Shown here piece by piece: positions 34,309 through 44,700 of a stretch of DNA of 64,000 nucleotides (position 1 is its first letter; each line of letters opens with the position of its first letter). The position numbers and the translations under genes are program-made. Source of the stretch: Halobacteriovoraceae bacterium (GTDB lineage: Bacteria; Bdellovibrionota; Bacteriovoracia; Bacteriovoracales; Bacteriovoracaceae). The notes beneath the pieces were generated by a model. The model was not told the origin of the DNA and searched no databases. It was given only the letters and a program-made list of their open reading frames with translations. The stretch is from contig PAMZ01000010.1 in the NCBI GenBank assembly GCA_002707495.1, positions 62,001 to 126,000 on the forward strand, in the 5' to 3' direction.

Positions 34309-35259
34309 ATGTCTTATTTCAAAGATCCTTTCTCCAAAAATCTTAGAAACCAGTTTAACCTCAATTGGTTAGGCCAGCATATTTTTAGAAAAACTAATAA
34401 TCCGAATTTAAAGCCTGCCATCTTAGATCAGCTTAAAAGAAGTGGGTATAAAAGAGAGTTTATCGATATTGATCGAGTAGAAAATATAAGCACAAGTGAT
34501 TTTTTTAAAAATTATTTCTTAGCACATAGACCTTTAGTTTTCTCTGGAGCTGCAAAAGGGTGGCCTTCAATGAACTGGTCACTTGATTATTTTGAAAGAG
34601 AATATGGAGATAAAGATACAGTTAATACTAATGTTGGTGCTCTCGATGTTTTATCATTGGCACAAACAATAAAAGACATTCGATCAGGTGAGTCTGAAAA
34701 AGCAAGACTCTGCAAAGTACTTACTCACCATCCAGAGTTAATGGAACAAAATGATCTTTCAATAATCAAAAAGTATATTCCTAAACTATCCTATACAACT
34801 TCTTATCAGTTTTTTATAGGAACAAAAGGCAATTTTACTCCACTTCACGCAGGCGCTACGAATAATTTTCAAGCGCAAATATCTGGAGAGAAAATATGGC
34901 ACTTAATCGATCCTATTTTCAATCCAGTCATCAATCCTCAAATAGACAGAGAACCATTATTTAAGAGCCAAATGAATACGGAAGAACCAGACTTTGATCG
35001 CTATCCCGAGCAAGCCTATATGCCGATTATTAGAGTTCACTTGAAGCCTGGAGATATTTTATACAACCCTACTTTTTATTGGCATCAAGTTCAATACCAA
35101 AGCGAATCTATAGCAATAGGACTTAGATCTTTGAACCTATATAGTATGTTGAAAGGCTCATCTACGATGGCAACTGTACTGGCCACAGCAACAAATCCAC
35201 CGGCTATTTATAGTTTCTATAATATATCGAAGGGCATAACGAGACCTTTTTTTCGCTAA
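34309..35259 (+). CDS. JmjC/cupin_8-like protein with HxG in place of the HxD metal motif
   Basis: Relative of the FIH/JmjC cupin-like Fe(II)/2-oxoglutarate oxygenases (316 aa). The family's N-terminal RPLVFSGAAKGWPSMNWSLD is clear, as are YQFFIGTKGNFTPLH, NNFQAQISGEKIWHLIDP and PGDILYNPTFYWHQV. The first metal motif, normally HxD, reads H180-A181-G182, so the carboxylate ligand is replaced by Gly; the second His (H259) and the 2-oxoglutarate Lys candidate (K195) remain. In Fe/2OG halogenases an equivalent Asp to Gly/Ala change opens a halide site; in other cases it marks an inactive fold. It is adjacent to O-antigen genes, divergent from rfbF, and its 3' end overlaps the convergent oxidoreductase by 4 nt. 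Confidence 0.8.
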   Translation: MSYFKDPFSKNLRNQFNLNWLGQHIFRKTNNPNLKPAILDQLKRSGYKREFIDIDRVENISTSDFFKNYFLAHRPLVFSGAAKGWPSMNWSLDYFEREYGDKDTVNTNVGALDVLSLAQTIKDIRSGESEKARLCKVLTHHPELMEQNDLSIIKKYIPKLSYTTSYQFFIGTKGNFTPLHAGATNNFQAQISGEKIWHLIDPIFNPVINPQIDREPLFKSQMNTEEPDFDRYPEQAYMPIIRVHLKPGDILYNPTFYWHQVQYQSESIAIGLRSLNLYSMLKGSSTMATVLATATNPPAIYSFYNISKGITRPFFR

Positions 35260-36791
35260 TCATTAAGAATTTGCTCCACCACTTTGATACCATCCGCCGC
35301 AGCCGAGGTAATCCCTCCTGCATAACCAGCTCCTTCTCCACAAGGATACAATCCTTCGTGCGAGGTGGAAACTAAAGAGTTTTTGTCCCTGAGAATCGTG
35401 ATCGGCGCGGAGGTACGTGTTTCAGGAGCAATAAGAAGCGCTTCATTGTAGGCAAATCCCTTGAGTTTTTTATTGAATTCTAAAAGAGCTTCTTTCAAAT
35501 GGTGACAAATAAACTCGGGGAATAATGGTCTTATATCTGCTTTAAAAATCCCACTCGGGCTACTGGTTTTAGGAAGCTCTTTTGTATCGAGTCTACCTTT
35601 TAAGAACTCTCCAACAGTCATCGCCGGAAGCATGCGTCCGTCAGCTTTTTCTTTAGACAATTGATAGGCTCGCTGTTCGATCTCGTGTTGAAAATCCATA
35701 CCAGCCAGAGGATCATCAATTTTAAAATCTTCTCCAGCCTTAACAGTCACAACTAAAGCTGAATTAGACCAGCGAGAATTTCTGGCATAATTACTCATCC
35801 CGTTAACAACTATTCCATCAGCCTCGGTACCAGAAGATAAAACATATCCTCCAGGACACATACAAAAGGAATAAGTTCCCTTATCTGTTTCCTTGTTATG
35901 ATGAGACAGGCGATATCTCGCAGCTTCCATCGCCTCTGCAAATCTGCCGTGTTGCATTTTATCAATCTCTACTCTGGGATGTTCAATCCGAACACCAACT
36001 GCAAAATCCTTTGGTCTTATCGCGACACCAGCCTCATGCAAATGATGATACATCTCGCCAGCAGAGTGCCCAGAAGCGAGGATGACATGATCGCTATGAA
36101 TGACTCTTCCATCACTTAATTTAGCGCCAACTGCTTTATAATTTTCAAATAAGATTTCAGTGGCTTTAATATTGTAGAAAATTTCATGCCCTTGCTCTTT
36201 TAAGTAATCTGATATTTTTGTAATGATTTTGCGAATTTTATTTGAGCCTAGATGGGGATTTGAAATATAAGCCACTTCTTCCGGTGCACCAAACTCAACA
36301 AATTTATTCATCACGTATTGAATATAATCAGATTTCACTCGCGTGATTAATTTTCCATCTGAAAAAAGACCCGCTCCCCCTTCTCCATAGCAGACATTGC
36401 TTTCAGGATTAAGCTCGCCTTTTCTCCAATATTTCGAGATATGAAGCATTCTTTTATTAGCTTCATCTCCCCTTTCAATTATGACGGTTCTTATTCCATA
36501 CTCGGCAAAACGAAGTGCGGCAAATAACCCCGCAGGACCTGCCCCAATTATAAGTGGAGGCTTCTCAAAGTCCGCTAGTTTCCGGAATTTTTCATGTCGT
36601 GGCTTGAAATCCTCACCTGCTTTAATCGCTTCAATTGTGTACAAGTAGTTAGGTGCTTTTCCTCTTGGTGCTCCCCTAGCATCTAAACTTTTTGAGAGAA
36701 TTCGATAATCCACAATATCCGGATGGGAGCTTTTTAAATAAGCGTCCAAATCCTGGTCGAATAAGAGTTTAAATTGCAATGTCTCAGACAT
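35256..36791 (-). CDS. FAD-dependent oxidoreductase (COG2509-like)
   Basis: Flavoprotein of 511 aa. After an N-terminal domain of about 75 residues (DYRILSKSLDARGAPRGKAP) comes the FAD dinucleotide motif PPLIIGAGPAGLFAALRFAE with VIIERG, then VCYGEGGAGLFSDGKLITRV, HVILASGHSAGEMYHHLHEA, FCMCPGGYVLSSG and a C-terminal GLYPCGEGAGYAGGITSAAA. This pattern belongs to a widespread group of uncharacterised dehydrogenases with an N-terminal extension. No redox partner is encoded nearby. It is divergent from cinA. Reaction unknown. Confidence 0.87.
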   Translation of the reverse strand: MSETLQFKLLFDQDLDAYLKSSHPDIVDYRILSKSLDARGAPRGKAPNYLYTIEAIKAGEDFKPRHEKFRKLADFEKPPLIIGAGPAGLFAALRFAEYGIRTVIIERGDEANKRMLHISKYWRKGELNPESNVCYGEGGAGLFSDGKLITRVKSDYIQYVMNKFVEFGAPEEVAYISNPHLGSNKIRKIITKISDYLKEQGHEIFYNIKATEILFENYKAVGAKLSDGRVIHSDHVILASGHSAGEMYHHLHEAGVAIRPKDFAVGVRIEHPRVEIDKMQHGRFAEAMEAARYRLSHHNKETDKGTYSFCMCPGGYVLSSGTEADGIVVNGMSNYARNSRWSNSALVVTVKAGEDFKIDDPLAGMDFQHEIEQRAYQLSKEKADGRMLPAMTVGEFLKGRLDTKELPKTSSPSGIFKADIRPLFPEFICHHLKEALLEFNKKLKGFAYNEALLIAPETRTSAPITILRDKNSLVSTSHEGLYPCGEGAGYAGGITSAAADGIKVVEQILND

Positions 36792-36870
36792 GGAGACTTC
36801 GTAACTCTAATAAGTTATATTGTATAGTAAGAATATAATAATTTTAGTCAGTTAGATTAGGGGCCTATTT

Positions 36871-38115
36871 ATGAATATAGATTTGATTATTGTGGGAAAT
36901 GAGCTCCTCAATGGAAAGATCGAGGATCGTAATACTCACTACTTAGCTTGCGAATTATATAATCAAGGTCATAAACTTAGAAAAGTTCATATCATTGGTG
37001 ACGACGAAAAGCTCTATTTTGAAGCTCTCGATGCGGCTTTTTCTCACTCGGAGGTTGTTATCACCACCGGTGGCCTAGGCCCTACTCAGGATGATTTAAC
37101 CAAAGATATTTTAGGTAAATACTTTAAATGTACAAGTGAGTGCTCTGAAGAAGCTCTCGAAATGACACTTTCTCACTTCAAACGAGGCAATCGAGAATAT
37201 GACCAAGATAAATTCCCCTATCATTATTTACCTCGTGGATTTAAGGCGATTTTTAATCCCGCCGGCTATGCTCCAGGTCTGCATTTCACTGATGGCAGAA
37301 AAACAGTTTTTGCAACCCCAGGTGTTCCCACTGAGTTTCAGGCGATGCTCAAAGAAGAAATCTTTCCTAAGCTGAGCAAGAACTCAAATGAGATTATAAA
37401 GCATATTATTGTTAAAACTTGGAAAGTCCCCGAAAGTAAAATATTTTTTGAATTGGCTCCTAAGCTTTGGGATGAACTTTCCCCTTTGGGAGAAGTGAGC
37501 TCTCTTCCTCATTTAGTGGGAGTTGATATAGGTGTCAAATTGATAGAGTCTTCACAAGCTCAAATCTCTAAAAAAGAAGAGAAGATTATCGAGTTGATAA
37601 AAGCGACACCTCTTAAAGACTATATCTGGCATATAGGAACAGAAACGATGGAAGAGCTCATCATCAGGGAAGCCAGCGAGAAAAATCTCACCATCGGTTG
37701 TGCAGAATCATGTACCGGCGGACTTGTGGCTTCCAAGCTAACAGATATTAGTGGATCGTCCGCTGTTTTTTGGGGCAGTGTTGTGAGTTATGCCAACGAA
37801 GTTAAAATGAAAAGTCTTGGGGTGGGCGAAGAAACTTTAAAGAATTATGGTGCAGTCTCTGAGCAGACAGCACTTGAAATGGCCATCGGTGCGAGGGAGC
37901 ATCTAGGTGTCGACATCACTGTCACGACTACAGGGATCGCAGGTCCCGGTGGTGGCTCAAAAGAAAAGCCTGTAGGCACGGTTGGTATAGGGATTAGCAC
38001 ATCCAAAGAATCAAAAAGCAAAATTTATCATTTTTCAGGAACGAGAAAATCTCTAAAAGAGAGATTTGCCAGAGTAGCTTTGATGAAATTACTTGAAGCC
38101 ATCAGAGAAGCTTAG
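36871..38115 (+). CDS. cinA: CinA (competence/damage-inducible protein; NMN deamidase)
   Basis: Two-domain protein. The N-terminal MoCF-like domain (IIVGNELLNGKIEDRNTHYL, TTGGLGPTQDDLTKDILG, ATPGVPTEFQAM) is linked to ADP-ribose pyrophosphatase activity. The C-terminal PncC domain (GCAESCTGGLVASKLTDISG, VSYANEVKMKSLGV, TTGIAGPGGGSKEKPVGTVG) deamidates NMN in NAD recycling. Full length at 414 aa. AGGGG about 8 nt before the ATG serves as ribosome site. It converges on the M48 peptidase gene with a 4-nt overlap. recA is not adjacent, unlike in some genomes. Confidence 0.95.
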   Translation: MNIDLIIVGNELLNGKIEDRNTHYLACELYNQGHKLRKVHIIGDDEKLYFEALDAAFSHSEVVITTGGLGPTQDDLTKDILGKYFKCTSECSEEALEMTLSHFKRGNREYDQDKFPYHYLPRGFKAIFNPAGYAPGLHFTDGRKTVFATPGVPTEFQAMLKEEIFPKLSKNSNEIIKHIIVKTWKVPESKIFFELAPKLWDELSPLGEVSSLPHLVGVDIGVKLIESSQAQISKKEEKIIELIKATPLKDYIWHIGTETMEELIIREASEKNLTIGCAESCTGGLVASKLTDISGSSAVFWGSVVSYANEVKMKSLGVGEETLKNYGAVSEQTALEMAIGAREHLGVDITVTTTGIAGPGGGSKEKPVGTVGIGISTSKESKSKIYHFSGTRKSLKERFARVALMKLLEAIREA

Positions 38116-39830
38116 TTCTCTAAAATAATTCCAGGAATGGAAAGAGTCTGACATATAAGTCTAAAAACAACTTTTTCTTTAGCTGTGACTTTTGAGTTCG
38201 CCAGAACCAACTCTTTTAATTGCTTAACGAATATTTCTTTTTTCTTTGGGTGAGCAAATCGAAGTAGCTCGATAGAAGCTAAAATTTTGCCATAACTTAG
38301 TTCTTTTTTATCGGTAGGTGTAAACCTAAGCTTCGATTTCGAATTATCATCTAAATAATAGAAAAATGAAAGCATCGTTTGAGACAATCTTTCAAACTCT
38401 GCTTGGGAAATCTTTTTTTGACCAACTTTAATGGGCTGAAGTGCAGGCTTTAAATACGCCACAACGAGAAATTCGTAGAAGCTAACCTTCCCTCCCTCAT
38501 TAACTTTCGCTATAAGCTCTTTTAAAATTTCTTTTCTCTCTAGCTCTGATAGCTGCTTTAGCTCGCCAGAGAGTTTTTCAAATAGGATTTCTAATTGAGC
38601 TGGTTTAAGATTTTTAAACTCTTCTTTTTCTCTTCTCAAAACCTCTAGGACCAAACCTTTATAATCATGATGTTTTTGATACATCAAAAATAAAGGTAGA
38701 ATCTCCTTCAATCTCTCTTGGACTGCCTCCTGACTTAGCGCTTTCTTTTTGATTGATTCGACCTCGTCAGTGTACTTTTCCAAGCGATACATTTCTTTAA
38801 GAATCTCTCGTGCCTCTTCAGCTTGAAAGCTTTTGGGATTAAATTTCGGCTCTATCGCCTTTATTCGCTTAAAAAGAGGTGGATGAGTTGAAAAGCTAAA
38901 GAAGTCTTTTACTCCTTCGACCAAAAACATATGGCTAGCTTGCTGAGCGCTCGGACTTGAAAGAATTCCTTTCTCTGAGTTGACATAGATTTTTTTAAGT
39001 GCGCCTGCTATACCTTGAGGGTTTCTCGTAAACTGTACACTGGAGGCATCTGCTAAAAACTCACGCTGTCTTGAAATAGCTGCCTTTAAAAGAGAGCCTC
39101 CCAGATATCCCATTCCCCCAATCGCCATTAGACCTACCCCTAATAGACCTGCATCATTTTTTTTAGACCTTCGAGAATGTCTTGACCCTCTTATAATTTG
39201 ATAACCTGCTTGATAGATCAGAATTAAACCAGAGAGCATACCTATCAATTTTAAATTAATGGTCATATCTCCGTTTAGGATATGACTAAACTCATGCGCT
39301 ACGACCGCTTGGAGTTCATCACGAGAAAGGCGCCTCATACAGCCCGTTGTCACACAAATTGCAGCTGAGTTAATATCAAAGCCACATGCAAAGGCATTAA
39401 TTGCATTGTCTTCTAAGATATAAATAAGTGGTACCGGTACAGAACTTGCAATACTCATTTCCTCTACAATATTGAGATACTGTTTTTCTTTAGGATCGTG
39501 AGTTTCACGCGAAAGCTGTTTGGCTCCCATAGCAGTACAAATACTTTGAGGATTCGTCTTAAGTCTTGTGACTTCCCAATAACTTCGGGCCAAAATAGCT
39601 ACTGAAACACAAATTGAGATTGAAAGAAGAACCTTTAATCCCTCACCACTTGAAATTCTAAAAAGCATCTCCTCAATACTATTGCCTGCAATTTCTCTTG
39701 AGCCAACTGTAAAGGCAACGGCTAGAAATACACTGGTTGCCACTCCAACTAGAATCGAAACCATATAGAAAAGGAAAGTGAGTCGATCACTCTTTTTTTT
39801 CGCGAGTCGCTGATCCTCGAAAAAATTCAT
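38112..39830 (-). CDS. M48-family (HtpX-like) membrane zinc metalloprotease
   Basis: Integral membrane gluzincin, 572 aa. Two N-terminal helices (about 20-40 and 65-85) flank a cytoplasmic start. The zinc site is AVVAHEFSHILNGDM near residue 180, with the third ligand in SRQREFLADASSVQF near 255, and two more helices between. A long C-terminal helical domain (about 330-572), rich in E, K and L, is extra compared with E. coli HtpX (about 290 aa). Its ATG overlaps the TAA of the upstream LemA gene by one base. LemA-M48 pairs are common and probably jointly handle membrane-protein quality control. Confidence 0.92.
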   Translation of the reverse strand: MNFFEDQRLAKKKSDRLTFLFYMVSILVGVATSVFLAVAFTVGSREIAGNSIEEMLFRISSGEGLKVLLSISICVSVAILARSYWEVTRLKTNPQSICTAMGAKQLSRETHDPKEKQYLNIVEEMSIASSVPVPLIYILEDNAINAFACGFDINSAAICVTTGCMRRLSRDELQAVVAHEFSHILNGDMTINLKLIGMLSGLILIYQAGYQIIRGSRHSRRSKKNDAGLLGVGLMAIGGMGYLGGSLLKAAISRQREFLADASSVQFTRNPQGIAGALKKIYVNSEKGILSSPSAQQASHMFLVEGVKDFFSFSTHPPLFKRIKAIEPKFNPKSFQAEEAREILKEMYRLEKYTDEVESIKKKALSQEAVQERLKEILPLFLMYQKHHDYKGLVLEVLRREKEEFKNLKPAQLEILFEKLSGELKQLSELERKEILKELIAKVNEGGKVSFYEFLVVAYLKPALQPIKVGQKKISQAEFERLSQTMLSFFYYLDDNSKSKLRFTPTDKKELSYGKILASIELLRFAHPKKKEIFVKQLKELVLANSKVTAKEKVVFRLICQTLSIPGIILEN

Positions 39831-40429
39831 TAGAATTCTACTTTAACCGCCGATCGCATTTTTTCATCTTCAATTTCTAACTGGGGAACATCTCGAAAGC
39901 CAAAGCTTCCTGCCAAAATATTTGCCGGGAACTCCTGGATTCCCACGTTATAGTTCATTACGGAATCATTATAGCTTTGTCTAGCAAAGCCAACTTTATT
40001 TTCAGTGGAGGTGAGCTCCTCCATCAGCGACTTCATATTATCATTTGCTTTTAAGTCGGGATAATTTTCAAAGAGAGCTAGAAACCCTCCCATTGAGGCA
40101 TTAAGGGCTCCCTCACTTTTGGCAAATTTTTGAGCCGCTTGAGTGTTTGAAGGATCCGATTTCAAAGAGTCTTTTGCTTGGAGCGCTTGGTTTCTGGCTT
40201 GGATTACGGCTTCTAGTGTCTCTCTTTCATGTGCCATATATTTCTTGGCCACTTCAACTAAATTGGGGATAAGTTCATATCTTCTTTGCAGCTGAACATC
40301 TATCTGGGAAAAGGCGTTTTTATATCCATTTGATAGTCGAACCATCTTATTATACAAACCGATGATATAAAAAATTACGGCAGCAATGATTACTCCCGCT
40401 ATAACTAATGCCATCATACTTGAACCCAT
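39830..40429 (-). CDS. LemA family protein
   Basis: 199-aa membrane-anchored protein with one N-terminal helix (MALVIAGVIIAAVIFYIIGL) and an all-helical periplasmic or cytoplasmic domain carrying LemA hallmarks: NGYKNAFSQIDVQLQRRYEL, IPNLVEVAKKYMAHERETLE, and YNVGIQEFPANILAGSFGF. TGGAGAG precedes the ATG. It is the first gene of the LemA-M48 pair and overlaps it by one base. The exact biochemical role of LemA proteins is unsettled. Confidence 0.93.
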   Translation of the reverse strand: MGSSMMALVIAGVIIAAVIFYIIGLYNKMVRLSNGYKNAFSQIDVQLQRRYELIPNLVEVAKKYMAHERETLEAVIQARNQALQAKDSLKSDPSNTQAAQKFAKSEGALNASMGGFLALFENYPDLKANDNMKSLMEELTSTENKVGFARQSYNDSVMNYNVGIQEFPANILAGSFGFRDVPQLEIEDEKMRSAVKVEF

Positions 40430-40464
40430 ATTTTACTCTCCATTATTTTTCTTAATTGCTATTC

Positions 40465-41241
40465 TTAATTTTCTGACTGCACGATTTTTTTAGCGATTTT
40501 TTCATTAGCATTACGAAGTCGTTTTGACATGGTTTGCATTAATGAGCGAAACCATCTAGGCTGTCCATCTAGAACATCAATAAATTTCTTATGTGGAATG
40601 ACTAAGACTTCACTATCTTCCAAGGCCCTGACACTCGCAGAGCGAGGCAAGTTGTCCAAAAAGCTCATCTCTCCGACTAATTCCCCTGCAATGACATCAC
40701 CGATGATCACGTTTTGATTATCTCGATTGAGTTTGGTTATTTGAAATCGCCCTTGTAAGACCCAATACATTTCATGGTTTGTGCCTCCCTCTGTAATGAG
40801 AAATTCGTCTTTAGAGATGGATTTTGTATTATCAGCAATCACATTCGAATTGCCCGTAAAAGCAAGTAAACCTTTTTTAAGTTCTAGTTTGGTAAACGGT
40901 TTTTCAAGGTATTTAACATGATCAATTTGCGAATAAAGCTCCGTAAAATCGTTTGGCTTATCACAGATAGCTAACACCGGAATAATATCGTTAATGCTCT
41001 TGGCTTTTTCTTTGCGCCTTATTCCTTCAATATACTCAGCACCTCGAAAATTTGAAATATTATGATCAAGGATAATGAGACTAAACGGTTCGTTGGCAAA
41101 TTTAAGTCTGGCTTCATTACTATTAATAGCAATGACAACCTTATACTTGAGCTCTTCAAGAACCTCTTTAGCAATACTTTGATATTCTTCGTTATCAAAA
41201 ATGACCAATGCGTTTCGCTGGTCTTTATTATTTATTCCCAT
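40465..41241 (-). CDS. Response-regulator receiver fused to a cyclic-nucleotide-binding domain
   Basis: An N-terminal REC domain (about residues 8-125) keeps the acidic pocket (VIFDNEEYQ), the phospho-acceptor Asp in SLIILDHNIS and the Lys in YLEKPFT. A CAP-like sensor follows (about 140-250: EFLITEGGTNHEMYWVLQGR, GELVGEMSFLDNLPRSASVR). No DNA-binding domain is present, so output is likely through protein contacts or by linking phosphorylation with cyclic nucleotide. No histidine kinase is nearby. The start is uncertain: ATG 41241 is used; a TTG at 41265 would add eight residues; neither has a good ribosome site. It is 35 bp upstream of LemA on the same strand. Confidence 0.85.
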   Translation of the reverse strand: MGINNKDQRNALVIFDNEEYQSIAKEVLEELKYKVVIAINSNEARLKFANEPFSLIILDHNISNFRGAEYIEGIRRKEKAKSINDIIPVLAICDKPNDFTELYSQIDHVKYLEKPFTKLELKKGLLAFTGNSNVIADNTKSISKDEFLITEGGTNHEMYWVLQGRFQITKLNRDNQNVIIGDVIAGELVGEMSFLDNLPRSASVRALEDSEVLVIPHKKFIDVLDGQPRWFRSLMQTMSKRLRNANEKIAKKIVQSEN

Positions 41242-41298
41242 GCGGATATTATCGCCTGAAAACAATCAAGAGTTAAGCTTTATTACGTTTGAGTGAAT

Positions 41299-41568
41299 CT
41301 ATTGGTCTTTTGAGTTTTTCATTTGTTCAATGATTTTAGAAGCCTCTTCTCTCATTTTTGGATCTTGAGCTGCGGACCCTGCTTTTACCTTGATTTTATT
41401 CAAATCTTCATCGGAAAGATTATTTAACTTAGCTTTAGCTGCCCTTACTTGCTCGGGAGAAAAGGTTCCCATCTTTTCCATTTGATCCAACATGCTTGAA
41501 ACTTCTTCCTTGGACTGTCCATGAGCATAAAAGCTTCCCATTAAAGCAATGCTAATTAACCATTTCAT
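41299..41568 (-). CDS. Small secreted helical protein
   Basis: 89 aa. Signal peptide MKWLISIALMGSFYAHG, then a helix-rich, charged mature region (EEVSSMLDQMEKMGTFSPEQ, DEDLNKIKVKAGSAAQDP) reminiscent of small periplasmic chaperone-like proteins but with no identified family. GGGAGG ends 4-5 nt before the ATG at 41568, which fixes the start; the frame stays open further upstream but that part reads as untranslated sequence. It precedes the receiver-cNMP gene by about 60 bp on the same strand. Function unknown. Confidence 0.72.
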   Translation of the reverse strand: MKWLISIALMGSFYAHGQSKEEVSSMLDQMEKMGTFSPEQVRAAKAKLNNLSDEDLNKIKVKAGSAAQDPKMREEASKIIEQMKNSKDQ

Positions 41569-41748
41569 AAAACCTCCCAATTTCAGACAAGTATAACATG
41601 CTCCCGACCACAAAAAGCGGCAAATCTTCCCCCCCTGATCCTTAAGTGGCCCTAGTGAATATCAGAACTTAGGACGATACTTGAGCTGAACGCTCTACTC
41701 GCTGATAATTACTAAGGTTAGAGCGATTTATAGTCGAAAAGTTAAGAG

Positions 41749-44700
41749 ATGAATATTATTGGGATTCGGGTATTTATATTATTGATTTTTCTCACAGGTT
41801 GTATGCCGGAGCAGCAAGTCCGTTCTGATATTAATAACGAATCTCTAAATTCATCTGACTCTTCAAACTCCACGGATGATAACACCACCACTGACACTGT
41901 GACTGGGCAATTTGAAGAATCTGTAAATTTCTTTCAACAAAATGGACAGCGAACAACGGCAACCCTAAGTCTGGCTTCAAATTATCAGGATAGCTACCTC
42001 ATTAGAGGTAATGATGTTTTTGCATTCTTATCAGACGTTTCTGATACCTATGATCATAATTTTTGTCTTGCTAGTTTCTTCCCAACTGTAAGCGGGAGCA
42101 CATCAAATAGTGTTCTCATCACCTCCGCACGAGTGAGGTCTTTTTATTCTAGTTTTCTCAACACCAGAGAACTCTTCTTACAAATTGAACCCAATAATGA
42201 AACCATAAATCAAAATGATTGCTTAACAGTAGCACTAACAAATAAGTTAGAGACTGTGTTTGGAACCACTGACTTCGCTTTTACAATTGATGATGTCTGT
42301 CCAGATTGTGCAAGCGGATATACATCCAGAAGTTTAAGACTTTTCGATATATTTGGAACAGAAAGAAATCAAGCCCTAATTTCACATCTCAATCTTAATC
42401 TTTCACCTGCAGTTGGATCCGTCGTCGTTGATGCTCCAATTTGTAGTTCAAATTCAAATTGTACGGGAATTGGTTTTAATTGTTGTTTAGACAATCAATG
42501 TGTTAATCACGGGCAAGTTAGACCCGAAGTGAATACCAGTAGTGATAACTACCTTATCGCTCTTGAGATACTGGAAGATAGACCAGAGTTGATCAATAAT
42601 TTTTCTGACCTTTTTTATGTCTGTCCTTTGATGGTTCCAACAGGACCTGACAATGATGGAGATACTGATCCGGATGATCCTGTCCAAGATGCTGCGGATA
42701 GATTAAAACTCAGAGAGAACCTTTTTAACTGCTTAAATCCTGTGGTAGATGAGATTTCAGTTTGTAGTCTGGATTTCGATAATGCCGATGCCTTAATGTC
42801 TTCAGGACCATATAGTTTTTCAGCCGAAAATGATGACATAAATTTCACATCTCTCAATTCAAATTTAAACTCCAACAATATTGTTCAAGTAGATTATGGA
42901 AATGTCACTCTTTTCAAAGAGCAATTACTTGAAGACGATGAGGTCATTTCACTTCCTAGCTCGATCGTATTAAGTGGAGCTAATGATTCTCTCAATCAGG
43001 CTCAAGTTGCCACAATCAATGCTCAGCTTCCTTCGAGCGCATCTAACGATACCCTTACTCTCTATTATAAGATAGATGGAAGCTGTGAAAAGCTTGGTAC
43101 ATCACTGGCGAGATGTAGCAAGACATATGTTCAAGGCCAGTCTTCAACGCCAGCAAGGCCTAGTGATCATTCAAGCGGAGATCAAACTTTTAGAATTCCT
43201 AGTTATGCTGACACGAGTTTTAGCGTTGTGGTAGAAGTCAGTGGTACGAGAGTATCATCTGGTTCTGATACATGGTCACTATCAGGTAATTCTGTTTTAT
43301 TCGACTCTTCTGACTATATCATTTTTGACAACCAAGAAGTTACAATCACTTATTTTGTCTCAAGTAATGTTGATAGCTTAACAGCAAGTAAAGAAGCGGC
43401 TCAATCGATACTAGACGATGAGTGTGCCTGTGATCCAGAGCGGGACCCGTGTAACTTGACTCCGGTTGAAACTGAAATAAATGGTGTCACCCGAATTACA
43501 GATTATGCATGTGTCTACCCCGACACTCTTAGCGATGGGCCGTTACAAGAAACGGTTTTTGTCTCGGCAAAATCAGTTCCTCATAAGTTTTATGATATAA
43601 ACGGTGTTAATTTTGACCTTGGAAGCGAGTCCTCTTCTGAAGCACAAGAAGGTACAGCATTTAGCTATCAAAACGGTAGTGAGCTAAGGCCAAATAATAT
43701 TGATACCTTTGTTGGTTTTAACGAGATTTATGGAACCATGAATGTTGATGCAGCTTCTCCTCTTCCACCAAAGGTTATCAACGTCGAAAAGAATACTGAA
43801 TACGATCTTTTTGCAGATGCAGGGGCTTTTTCAACCTGTCTCAATTGTGGCTCTGACTATTACTCCGGTCTTCAAAAATTATTTCCCAACGTATTTGATA
43901 CATTGGCCGGTGGATACACTCCAAACTTTGTAGAATCAAGACGTACAACCAATCAAGGAAAGCTGCCTGCTGATGATTTTCGATTTGGGCGAGCCTGCTT
44001 TGTACCGGCGTCCATGATTCCTTGGACCCATCAAGCAGGAAGTGATGTCACAACTCAAAGAAGGGCCAGATTGGATGCCCAGCATATTCTATTTGCCAAT
44101 GGTTACAATAAAGACTGGTATGGCTTTGACTATGGGGCCTTAATCGGATCTTTTGATGGCGTAAAATGGTTTGCTATTGGGAATCAAAGAAGGATAAAGG
44201 CAGAATCAAACAAATTGTATCTAGCTGTTAATGCCTACTTTGGTGACTTAACCATAAATAATTCCTATCAAGTGACAATTTCAGAAACTTCAGCTGTAGT
44301 AAATTCAGGCTCTCTGATTAATCACGACCTAGATAGTGATGGTGCCGAATGCCAAAGACAACATATTTGTGAGACAGATGAAGACTGTATCGCTCAGCTA
44401 GGCTACGATTATACCTGTCAAAACGTTAGAAGCCTCACAACTCAATGGCCAACATTTGATGCCAATGGAAACGAAACTGTGGGTAGCGTTGAAAAAACTC
44501 TTATTGGACTTGTGGGAGGTTCAAATAATGAGCCAAATAGATGCGTCTACCGAGGAGTTGGTGCTATCTGTGAGCAACTTCCCCAAAATACAACACAGGA
44601 GACTTCGTATTTAGGCTCTAACAAAGTCGCGCTACATACTTGTTCTCCTAATTCACAATGTGCCTCAATTAGTGACGCAAAATTCAATACAAAAATAGCC

